NCBI GenBank assembly: GCA_005786775.1
Contig: SYDD01000167.1
Location: 1 to 5,015, forward strand
Source of the DNA: Opitutaceae bacterium
Lineage (GTDB): Bacteria; Verrucomicrobiota; Verrucomicrobiia; Opitutales; Opitutaceae
Reading direction: 5' to 3'
Length of the DNA: 5,015 bases
The translations under genes were made by a program, and so were the position numbers. Each line of letters opens with the position of its first letter. The first letter of the stretch is position 1. Positions 1-4,798 of this stretch are shown piece after piece. The notes beneath the pieces are model-generated. The model saw only the letters and a program-made list of their open reading frames with translations, was not told where the DNA came from and did not search any database.

Positions 1-468
1 GAGATCAAGGCGGTCTACGGCGAGGAGGAATTCACGCTCATCTCCCTCATCAACGGCGCGGTGATGTTCACCAGCGACCTGATGCGCGAGATCGACAACC
101 CGGTCCGCCTCGACTGCATCCGCGTCTCCAGCTACGGCGCCCGCACCACCTCGATCGGCACGCCCCAGCTCATCTCCAGCCTCACGCTCGACATCCGCCG
201 CCGGCACGTGCTGGTGATCGACGACATCCTCGACACGGGGAAGACGCTGCAGTTCGTGACTAAGCTCATCCGCCGCCACCGCCCCGCCAGCCTCCGCACC
301 TGCGTGCTGCTCGACAAGAAGGCGCGCCGCCAGGTGGCGATCGAGGCGGACTTCGTCGGGTTCACGATCCCGGACGAGTTCGTGGTCGGCTACGGCCTCG
401 ATTTCGCCGAGCGCTACCGCAACCTGCCGTGCATCGGCGTGCTGCGGAAGGACCTGCAGCAGGCCTGA
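1..468 (+). CDS. hpt: Hypoxanthine phosphoribosyltransferase, 3' part (5' end outside window)
   Basis: This cytoplasmic purine-salvage enzyme joins hypoxanthine (often also guanine) to PRPP, giving IMP or GMP and pyrophosphate. The frame is open from base 1 and yields 155 residues before TGA at 466-468. Bacterial HPRTs are usually about 175-185 residues, so roughly 20-30 N-terminal residues are missing. Visible motifs, numbered from the first codon here, are: a PPi-loop region LINGAVMFTSDLMREI (16-31); SSYG (43-46); the PRPP-binding loop VLVIDDILDTGKT (70-82), with its acidic pair and DTG; LLDKKARR (103-110); and the C-terminal block FTIPDEFVVGYGLDFAERYR (121-140), where the purine base packs. 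One oddity is that the PPi loop reads N-G where most HPRTs have K-G or R-G. The internal ATGs near 61-66 fall inside the conserved fold and are not the true start. The gene is convergent with the DUF1015 gene, with the palindromic element between them. Family assignment is secure. Confidence 0.95.
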   Translation, partial: EIKAVYGEEEFTLISLINGAVMFTSDLMREIDNPVRLDCIRVSSYGARTTSIGTPQLISSLTLDIRRRHVLVIDDILDTGKTLQFVTKLIRRHRPASLRTCVLLDKKARRQVAIEADFVGFTIPDEFVVGYGLDFAERYRNLPCIGVLRKDLQQA

Positions 469-473
469 CCGGA

Positions 474-492
474 GCCGGGGTTCGCCCCCGGC
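474..492 (+). terminator. Short GC hairpin just downstream of hpt, possible terminator
   Basis: The sequence gccgggg / ttcgc / ccccggc forms a perfect 7-bp GC stem with a 5-nt loop, 5 nt after the hpt stop codon. No run of T follows (the next bases are cccgttgg). It is therefore not a textbook intrinsic terminator. It could act as a weak pause or as a barrier to 3' exonucleases. Position and stem are seen in the sequence; the function is inferred. Confidence 0.35.
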
Positions 493-500
493 CCCGTTGG

Positions 501-671
501 CTCAGCCGGACTCATGCAGTTGATCAGGTCGCATCGAGGTGATCTGACGGCACCTTTCCGTGGCTCTCTCCCGTCGACATACCCTCCGGGTATGCCTCGG
601 TCTTTCGCCTCTGAAATGCGCTCGCCATCTCACCCCGCTGCTCCGCCTCCAACTGCATGAGTCCGGCTCAG
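501..671. repeat. 171-bp palindromic element with co-centred nested inverted repeats
   Basis: The outer arms 501-522 and 650-671 are inverted copies that pair at 21 of 22 positions; the only mismatch is 503/669. At the centre, cataccc / tcc / gggtatg (578-594) is a perfect 7-bp hairpin. The midpoint of the arms and the midpoint of this hairpin are the same base, 586. Pairing continues on the same axis: 531-549 against 623-641 matches at 14 of 19 positions, including GGTGA/TCACC at 538-542/630-634. The CCG/CGG trinucleotides at 571-573/598-600 extend the central stem across a small asymmetric loop. The whole unit can thus be drawn as one long interrupted hairpin in DNA or RNA. It lies between the convergent hpt and DUF1015 genes, and its right arm includes the DUF1015 stop codon. 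I see no target-site duplication and no transposase. It looks like a REP/BIME- or MITE-type interspersed repeat, or a bidirectional termination or structured-RNA unit. The class is inferred; the symmetry is seen directly. Confidence 0.8.
578..594. repeat. Central 7-bp perfect hairpin of the palindromic element
   Basis: Bases 578-584 (cataccc) and 588-594 (gggtatg) are perfect inverted repeats around a 3-base loop, centred on base 586. Flanking CCG (571-573) and CGG (598-600) can lengthen the stem after a 4/3 internal loop. In either transcript this would be the tip of the long hairpin formed by the outer arms. Confidence 0.75.
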
Positions 672-1882
672 AAGGTGTGGATGAAGAGGCCCGAGCGCAG
701 CTTGGGCTCAAACCAGGTGCTCTTCGGGGGCATAATCTGCCCCGCGTCCGCGATATCCATCAGCTGCGTGAGGGTCACCGGGTACATCGAGAACGCCACC
801 CCACCCTCCGCATCGACGCGCTTGACCAGCTCTGCGGTGCCGCGGATGCCGCCGACGAAGTCGATGCGCTTGCTGGTGCGGACGTCCGCGATGCCCAGCA
901 CGGGCCCGAGGAGGCGATCCTGCAGCACGCTGACGTCGAGGCGAGCGACCGGATCCGCGTCCGCGGCGGGCGTGCAGGTGAGGCCGTACCATTTGCCCCC
1001 AAGGTACATACTGACCTGGCCGACGGCGGCCGGGGCGGGCGCCGCGCCCTCGCGCAGGCCAAAGCGGGCGCGCACCTCCGCCAGGAAGGCCTCCGGGGCG
1101 AGCCCGTGCAGGTCGACCACGATGCGGTTGTAAGGGAGGATCTTCAGCTCACTGGCCGGGAAAAGGACGCACAGGAACCAGTTGTATTCCTCGTCGCCGC
1201 GATGGGCCGGATTGCGCTCGCGCCGCAGGCGCGCGACGCGGGCGGCGCTGGCGGCCCGGTGGTGACCATCCGCAATGTAGGTGACGGGCACGGCGGCGAA
1301 GGCGCGGATCCACTCCGCCCCGCCCGGAATGCGCCAGGCCGTGTGGCGGATGCCGTCGGGCGCGGTGAAATCGTGCTGCGGCGGCGTGCGTACCAGGGCG
1401 TCAGCCAGGGCGGTGAGGGACGGCTGATCGCGGTAGGTGAGGAACACGGGGCCCGTGTCCGCGCCGAGGGTGTCGATCAGGCGCGTGCGGTCGTCCTCCT
1501 TGTCCTTGCGAGTCTTCTCGTGGCGCTTGATGAGCCCGGCGTCGTAATCGTCCACGTGGCAGCCGGCGACGAGGCCGCGCTGGACGTGGTCGCCCATCCG
1601 CTGCTGGTACAGGTAGAGGCAGGGCTCGGTCTCGCGGCGCAGGACCCCTTGGCGCTGGAGGGCCTCGAAATTGGCGCGGGCGCGGGCGTAGACCGCGTCG
1701 GAGTACGGGTCGGTCTCCGGCGGGAGGCCGATCTCGGCGCGGTCCACGTGGAGGAGGCTATGGGGCCGGCCGGCGGCGAGGGCGGCGGCCTCGGCGGTGT
1801 TGACCACGTCGTAGGGCACGCAGGCGACCTCGGGGGCGAGGGCGGGGTCGGGCACAAGGCCCTGGAAGGGATGCAGGCGCAT
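668..1882 (-). CDS. DUF1015 family protein
   Basis: The product is 404 residues of a conserved family (DUF1015) without an established biochemical role that I can assign. Family blocks seen, numbered from the chosen start, are: MRLHPFQGLVPDP at the N terminus; PYDVV (23-27); IKRHEKTRKDKEDDR (118-132); GPVFLTY (144-150); IADGHHR (203-209); LPYNR (249-253); LGIADVRTSKRIDFVGG (329-345); and MPPKSTWFEPKLRSGL near the C terminus (384-399). Full-length members are of similar size, so the gene looks intact. The start is ATG at 1882. An in-frame ATG at 1906 lies inside a terminator-like stem and adds eight atypical residues, so I rejected it. There is no Shine-Dalgarno; the leader reads ggctcttgcttt before ATG. 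The stop codon at 668-670 lies inside the right arm of the palindromic element. DGHHR resembles a motif of ParB/sulfiredoxin-fold proteins, including free-serine kinases, which is only a hint about function. The gene follows bL31B on the same strand. Confidence 0.93.
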   Translation of the reverse strand: MRLHPFQGLVPDPALAPEVACVPYDVVNTAEAAALAAGRPHSLLHVDRAEIGLPPETDPYSDAVYARARANFEALQRQGVLRRETEPCLYLYQQRMGDHVQRGLVAGCHVDDYDAGLIKRHEKTRKDKEDDRTRLIDTLGADTGPVFLTYRDQPSLTALADALVRTPPQHDFTAPDGIRHTAWRIPGGAEWIRAFAAVPVTYIADGHHRAASAARVARLRRERNPAHRGDEEYNWFLCVLFPASELKILPYNRIVVDLHGLAPEAFLAEVRARFGLREGAAPAPAAVGQVSMYLGGKWYGLTCTPAADADPVARLDVSVLQDRLLGPVLGIADVRTSKRIDFVGGIRGTAELVKRVDAEGGVAFSMYPVTLTQLMDIADAGQIMPPKSTWFEPKLRSGLFIHTF

Positions 1883-1892
1883 AAAGCAAGAG

Positions 1893-1913
1893 CCCGGCGA
1901 GGGCATCGCCGGG
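1893..1913 (-). terminator. Hairpin terminator after the bL36-bL31B genes
   Basis: Read on the minus strand, CCCGGCGA / TGCCC / TCGCCGGG is a perfect 8-bp GC-rich stem with a 5-nt loop. It is followed by CTCTTGCTTT, a moderately U-rich tail. The hairpin starts about 32 nt after the bL31B stop and ends 10 nt before the DUF1015 start. It fits an intrinsic terminator for the ribosomal-protein genes. Because the DUF1015 ATG follows immediately, it could instead act as an attenuator or 5'-UTR structure for that gene. The stem is seen; the role is inferred. Confidence 0.6.
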
Positions 1914-1945
1914 CAGCAGGGAAAACTAGGGTTTGGGACCGGGAC

Positions 1946-2200
1946 TTACTTCTTCCCGGCGCCGCGCTTGAACTTCGAGGTGAACTTCTCGACGCGGCCG
2001 GCGGTGTCGACCAGGCGCTTCTCGCCGGTGTAGGCGGGATGGGAGTCGCTCGTGACGTCGCGCGCGACGACGAAGTACTCCGCGCCGTCGATCTGCTCCT
2101 TGCGGGCCGACTTCATCGTGGAGCGGGTCAGGAATCGGCGACCGGTGCCGATGTCCAGAAAGCAGACGTTGTTGAGGGTGGGATGGCCTTCGGCTTTCAT
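1946..2200 (-). CDS. rpmE2: Large-subunit ribosomal protein bL31, type B
   Basis: This is an 84-residue component of the 50S subunit that helps form the bridge to the 30S subunit. Diagnostic blocks are the start MKAEGHPTLNNVCFLDI, then RRFLTRSTM (21-29) and SDSHPAYTGEKRLVDTAGRVEKF (52-74), followed by a basic tail. Only one cysteine is present (residue 13). The CxxC zinc-binding pairs of the C+ form are absent, which with the length and the insertion around residues 30-45 marks the type B (C-) form. The ATG at 2200 gives the canonical N terminus, although the leader (cccccttttccgcg) has no Shine-Dalgarno. The gene lies 23 bp downstream of bL36 on the same strand, almost certainly co-transcribed, and is followed by a hairpin terminator. 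In several bacteria such zinc-free paralogues are induced by zinc limitation; I see no recognisable Zur box here. Confidence 0.95.
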   Translation of the reverse strand: MKAEGHPTLNNVCFLDIGTGRRFLTRSTMKSARKEQIDGAEYFVVARDVTSDSHPAYTGEKRLVDTAGRVEKFTSKFKRGAGKK

Positions 2201-2223
2201 CGCGGAAAAGGGGGACTGGAGGG

Positions 2224-2349
2224 TTAGCCTTGGCGGGCCTTGTAGCGGGGCTCGACCTTGTTGATCACGTAAATCTTACCCCGGCGGCGGACCACCTGGC
2301 AGGCGGGGTGACGCTTCTTGGCGGACTTGATAGAGGAAACGACTTTCAT
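2224..2349 (-). CDS. rpmJ: Large-subunit ribosomal protein bL36 (zinc-free form)
   Basis: This is a 41-residue, strongly basic protein of the 50S subunit. The minus-strand frame from ATG (2347-2349) to TAA (2224-2226) begins MKVVSSIKSAKKRHPACQVV, continues RRRGKIYVINK and ends YKARQG. This matches the bL36 family throughout. Only one cysteine is present (residue 17), so the C-C-C-H zinc site of the C+ form is missing. The N-terminal block KSAKKRHPACQ also belongs to the C- type (YkgO-like). The length matches that subgroup, so the gene is complete. The leader is T-rich (gtttccactttt) with no Shine-Dalgarno. bL31B follows after 23 bp, the same pairing as the ykgM-ykgO genes of E. coli. The ORF is easily missed because of its length. 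Confidence 0.95.
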   Translation of the reverse strand: MKVVSSIKSAKKRHPACQVVRRRGKIYVINKVEPRYKARQG

Positions 2350-2407
2350 AAAAGTGGAAACAACACCCCGCGGCCGGGGGGAGTGTCAACGGAATAGTTG
2401 GCCGGCG
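2350..2407 (-). promoter_or_regulatory. Candidate promoter/terminator region ahead of bL36
   Basis: This 58-bp gap separates the YqgE gene stop from the bL36 start. On the minus strand it holds a perfect TTGACA (2384-2389), followed after 18 bp by TGTTGT (2360-2365), a poor -10 match (3 of 6). The intervening C-rich/G-rich stretch (CCCC...GGGG around 2367-2382) can form a short stem ahead of TGTTGTTTCC. The stretch could therefore instead be the terminator of the upstream YqgE gene. If it is a promoter, the bL36 mRNA would have a very short leader. Either reading is tentative. Confidence 0.3.
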
Positions 2408-2962
2408 TCAGTTGCGTTCCGGGTCCTCGGGCTCGCCCGCGAGGAGCCGCCACTCGTCGCCCTCGCGGCCGAGGAGCGTGCCCCAGAGGGAGGCGTCGTG
2501 GGGCAGCGCGAGGAGATCCTCGGCGAGCAGGGCGACCACCCAGGACTGCGCGCGGAGCTCCCCCTCCAGCTGGCCGGCGGACCAGCCGGAGTAACCGAGG
2601 AAGCCGCGGACGTGCGCGCCCTCCTCCCCGACCAGCTGGGCCGCGCGGTCGAGCTCAAGGCCGAAGTGGAGGCGCACGCCGTCGGGAGCGACTTGCCAGC
2701 CGGCCAGCAGGAGCTGCCCGGGCTCGACCGGGCCGCCGGTGTAGAGCGGGACGGACGCGAGGGGCCCCAGCGCGAACTCGCCCTTGAGCTCTCCGAGGCG
2801 GCGGCCGAGCGGGCGGTTCAAGATGAGCCCTCGCGCACCCTCGGCGTCGTGGAACGACATCAGCAAAACCGTGCGACGGAAGTTATCGTCGCGCAGATTT
2901 GGGTGGGCCAGCAGAAGGGACCCGGCGACGGAGGCAGGAGTGGTCTGGCGGCGGCCGGCCAT
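2408..2962 (-). CDS. YqgE/AlgH family protein (DUF179)
   Basis: The product is 184 residues of the YqgE/AlgH family (DUF179), widespread in Gram-negatives and without a firmly established activity; one member is linked to alginate regulation in Pseudomonas. Seen in the sequence are: GSLLLAHPNLRDDNFRRTVLLM near the N terminus; GLILNRPLG in the first third; the YTGGPV block; RGFLGYSGWSAGQLEGEL in the second half; and a C-terminal stretch with the tryptophan-containing LW..LLG. This is the usual order and length. I chose the ATG at 2962. A TTG at 2971 would add three residues and overlap the upstream stop as TTGA, and cannot be excluded. No signal peptide is evident, so it is probably cytoplasmic. 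It follows the dCMP deaminase gene by 5 nt and is very likely co-transcribed and translationally coupled with it. Confidence 0.92.
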   Translation of the reverse strand: MAGRRQTTPASVAGSLLLAHPNLRDDNFRRTVLLMSFHDAEGARGLILNRPLGRRLGELKGEFALGPLASVPLYTGGPVEPGQLLLAGWQVAPDGVRLHFGLELDRAAQLVGEEGAHVRGFLGYSGWSAGQLEGELRAQSWVVALLAEDLLALPHDASLWGTLLGREGDEWRLLAGEPEDPERN

Positions 2963-2967
2963 CGCGT

Positions 2968-3456
2968 TCAAAGCTGCAAGATCCGCACCCCGGCCTCGGC
3001 GAGCAGCGGGGCGACGATCGGGTCGTTCTGGTAATTCTGTCGGTACTTAATCTCGGTAATGCCGGCGGAAACAAGGATCTTGGCGCAGTTGATGCAGGGG
3101 TAGTGGGTGACGTAGGCCACGCAGCCGACTACTGAGCTCCCGCGCCGGGCGGCGTCGGCGACCGCGTTCTGCTCGGCGTGGACCGTGGCCTGCTCGTGGC
3201 CGTCGCGGACGCGGGACACATGGGGCGTGCCGGGGAGAAATCCGTTGTAGCCAGCGGCGACCAGCCGGTGCCGGTGCTCCCCGCCAGTGACGATCACGCA
3301 GCCCACATGGAGCCGCTCGCAGTTGGAGCGGGAGGCCATCAGGACGGCCGTGGCCATAAAGTACTCGTCCCAGCTCGGGCGGTGCGGGAAACGCGCGGCG
3401 GCCTCCGCGATCAGGTCGACCGGGGCAGGATTCGCGGGGGAGGAGGCGGGTTGCAT
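2968..3456 (-). CDS. dCMP deaminase family protein (cytidine/deoxycytidylate deaminase fold)
   Basis: This 162-residue member of the zinc-dependent deaminase superfamily most likely converts dCMP to dUMP to feed dTMP synthesis. The residues RPSWDEYFMATAVLMASRS (26-44) are the typical dCMP deaminase/ComEB opening. LHVGCVIV (49-56) and AGYNGFLPGTPH (68-79) follow. The catalytic HAE is at 93-95 (HAEQNAV), and the zinc cysteines lie in PCINCAK (C121, C124). The C-terminal ITEIKYRQNYQND is also family-like. The extra cysteines that ComEB-type enzymes carry in PHC...GHC are absent here (PHV...GHE), so a second structural zinc is unlikely. Substrate could be another cytosine nucleotide. ATG at 3456 gives a plausible N terminus with a short proline/alanine-rich extension; the leader has no Shine-Dalgarno. 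It heads the minus-strand pair with YqgE and diverges from the NIF3 gene. Confidence 0.92.
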   Translation of the reverse strand: MQPASSPANPAPVDLIAEAAARFPHRPSWDEYFMATAVLMASRSNCERLHVGCVIVTGGEHRHRLVAAGYNGFLPGTPHVSRVRDGHEQATVHAEQNAVADAARRGSSVVGCVAYVTHYPCINCAKILVSAGITEIKYRQNYQNDPIVAPLLAEAGVRILQL

Positions 3457-3565
3457 ACGGCGGAGCCGGAACCTTGGGGCGGGCGGCGCCGGGGGGCAAT
3501 CCCGCGATGGGGCGGCGCCGCGCGCAGGGTTGACCGGCGGGCCGACGCGCCCCCACCCTTCCTCT
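3457..3565. promoter_or_regulatory. Divergent intergenic region between dCMP deaminase and NIF3 genes
   Basis: These 109 bp must hold the 5' ends of both divergent transcripts. I find a TTGACC (3530-3535, +) but no convincing -10 partner before the NIF3 start. A 10-base direct repeat GGGCGGCGCC occurs at 3481-3490 and 3510-3519, 29 bp apart; each copy contains the palindrome GGCGCC. In DNA this GC-rich it could be chance or a paired operator. No tRNA or conserved small RNA is visible. Confidence 0.4.
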
Positions 3566-4318
3566 ATGGCGAGACTTGAGGACCTCGTGACCTACTGCGA
3601 TCGGCGGACGCGCCGGACCGCCTTCACCGATGCCCCCGGGGCCTGGAACGGCCTGCAAGTGGCGAATCGGGGCCGGGTGACCCGGATCGGCGCGGCGGTG
3701 GACGCGGGGCGCGACCCGTTCCGACAGGCGGTGGCGGCGGGCGTAGATTTCCTGATCGTCCACCACGGGCTCTTCTGGGACCCCGCGCGGCCCTTGACCG
3801 GGCCGGCCTACGAGCGCGTGGCGACGCTGGTGGAAGGGGGCTGCGCCCTGTATTCGAGCCATCTGCCGCTAGACGCGCACCCGCAGATCGGGAACAACGC
3901 CCTGCTGGCCCGGCAGGTCGGCTTGCGGCCGAAGCGGCCCTTTCTGGTGCGGGACGGCGAGGCGATCGGGTGCGTGGCGGACGCGCGGCTGGCGCGCGCG
4001 GAACTGCGGCGGCGTCTCGAGGCGGCGTACCCGCGCGTGGTGGCGATCGAATGCGGCCCGGAACGCGTCGGGGCCGTGGCCTTCTGCAGCGGCTCCGGCA
4101 ATAGCGCCGTGCCCGAGCTGGGGAAGGCGGGGGCGGACACCCTGGTGACCGGCGAGCTACGCGAGGAGTGGTTCAACCGGGCACAGGAGGAGGGGCTCAA
4201 CCTGTATTGCTGCGGCCACTATGCGACGGAGGTGCATGGCGTGCGGGCGCTGGCCGCGGAGTTGTCGCGGCGCTTCGCGCTGCCCTGGGAGTTCATCGCC
4301 ACAGCCAACCCCCTTTGA
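3566..4318 (+). CDS. NIF3/YbgI family dinuclear metal-centre protein
   Basis: The product is 250 residues of the NIF3-like family. These are toroidal hexamers with a two-metal site, often annotated as GTP cyclohydrolase I type 2, a function that is not general to the family. Seen are: the N-terminal DAPGAWNGLQV (22-32); the metal-binding VHHGLFW (65-71, H66 and H67); YSSHLPLDAHPQIGNN (96-111, with D103 as likely ligand); GSGNSAVPELGKAGADTLVTGE (176-197); and GHYATEVHG (217-225, H218 and E222 as likely ligands). The expected metal ligands are therefore all present. The N-terminal motif lacks the aspartate of the common WDN(x)GLQV form. Length fits the short, single-domain members without the inserted central domain. 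The start is ATG at 3566 (MARLEDL); upstream in-frame codons run antisense into the deaminase gene and are not family sequence. The leader cacccttcctct is pyrimidine-rich with no Shine-Dalgarno. aroQ follows after 48 bp. Confidence 0.93.
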   Translation: MARLEDLVTYCDRRTRRTAFTDAPGAWNGLQVANRGRVTRIGAAVDAGRDPFRQAVAAGVDFLIVHHGLFWDPARPLTGPAYERVATLVEGGCALYSSHLPLDAHPQIGNNALLARQVGLRPKRPFLVRDGEAIGCVADARLARAELRRRLEAAYPRVVAIECGPERVGAVAFCSGSGNSAVPELGKAGADTLVTGELREEWFNRAQEEGLNLYCCGHYATEVHGVRALAAELSRRFALPWEFIATANPL

Positions 4319-4366
4319 ATCCATTTGGGACTTTTCCCCGTCCCCGTCCTCCCTTCTGCTGCCGCG

Positions 4367-4798
4367 ATGAAGACGATCGCCATCCTCAACGGCCCCAACC
4401 TCGACCGGCTCGGTAAGCGGGAGCCGGAGATCTACGGCCGTGCGACCCTAGCCGACCTCGAGCGCGCCTTGCGGGCTGAGTTCGAGGCTCATGCGCGACT
4501 GGAATTCTTCCAGTCGAACCACGAGGGAGACCTGATCGACCGCATCGCGGCGTGGGCGGACGCGAAGGTGGACGGCCTGGTGCTCAACGGCGGGGCGTTC
4601 ACCCACACCAGCGTGGCCCTGCGGGACGCGCTGGCGGGGGCGAAACTGCCGGCGGTGGAGGTGCACCTCTCGAACCTCTACCAGCGCGAGGAGTTCCGGC
4701 ACCGGTCCCTGACCGCGCCGCTGTGCCTGGGCGTGATCACGGGGCTGGGCTTTGAGGGTTACCACGCCGCCGTCCGGTTCCTGCTGCAGCGCGGATGA
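4367..4798 (+). CDS. aroQ: 3-dehydroquinate dehydratase, type II
   Basis: This enzyme catalyses the third step of the shikimate pathway, 3-dehydroquinate to 3-dehydroshikimate, as a cytoplasmic dodecamer of flavodoxin-like subunits. The product is 143 residues, the normal size. Motifs are: ILNGPNLDRLGKREPEIYG (6-24), containing N11, R18 of the flexible lid and the catalytic Y23; FFQSNHEGDLID (47-58); LNGGAFTHTSVALRDAL (73-89); and the catalytic histidine H100 in VEVHLSN (97-103), followed by EEFRHRS. The block usually written NPGA reads NGGA here, a mild departure. The start is ATG at 4367, which places MKTIAILNGPNL exactly as in the family. A TTG at 4325 would add a non-conserved proline-rich leader. 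The leader cttctgctgccgcg has no Shine-Dalgarno. The gene overlaps the NusG-like gene by ATGA (4795-4798), so coupled translation is likely. Confidence 0.97.
   Translation: MKTIAILNGPNLDRLGKREPEIYGRATLADLERALRAEFEAHARLEFFQSNHEGDLIDRIAAWADAKVDGLVLNGGAFTHTSVALRDALAGAKLPAVEVHLSNLYQREEFRHRSLTAPLCLGVITGLGFEGYHAAVRFLLQRG

Noticed and set aside
501..671. CRISPR repeat, tRNA or insertion sequence in the hpt-DUF1015 gap
   Set aside because: The repeats are a single inverted pair, not a regular direct array. No cloverleaf with TTC-loop consensus is present, and there is no transposase frame or target duplication.
502..711. 69-codon minus-strand frame crossing the element
   Set aside because: It begins inside the DUF1015 coding region in the wrong frame and has a Arg/Ser/Cys-rich product. 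It is best explained by high GC and the repeat.
1883..1906. ATG at 1906 as the DUF1015 start
   Set aside because: It lies within the terminator-like stem and adds residues not typical of the family, which begins around MRLHPFQGL.
560..2227. 555-codon plus-strand open frame, the longest in the window
   Set aside because: It is antisense to DUF1015 and bL31B, both with clear family motifs. Its product is low-complexity Gly/Ala/Arg/Glu/Val sequence typical of the complement of GC-rich genes, and it has no recognisable domain.
2350..2407. Zur operator ahead of bL36
   Set aside because: It was sought because the gene pair is zinc-free. No AT-rich palindrome resembling known Zur boxes is present.
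2318..3034. 238-codon plus-strand open frame
   Set aside because: It is antisense to YqgE and part of bL36 and has no family resemblance. Both opposing genes are secure.
3287..3565. In-frame upstream extension of the NIF3 gene
   Set aside because: The added 93 residues are the complement of the deaminase gene plus intergenic DNA. Family homology begins at the ATG at 3566.
3047..3862. 271-codon minus-strand open frame
   Set aside because: It overlaps the dCMP deaminase in another frame and the NIF3 gene in antisense. The Arg/Pro/Ala-rich product has no motif.
4325..4366. TTG start giving a 14-residue longer dehydroquinate dehydratase
   Set aside because: The ATG at 4367 gives the canonical MKTIAILNGPNL terminus. 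The extension is a proline-rich translation of a pyrimidine-rich leader.
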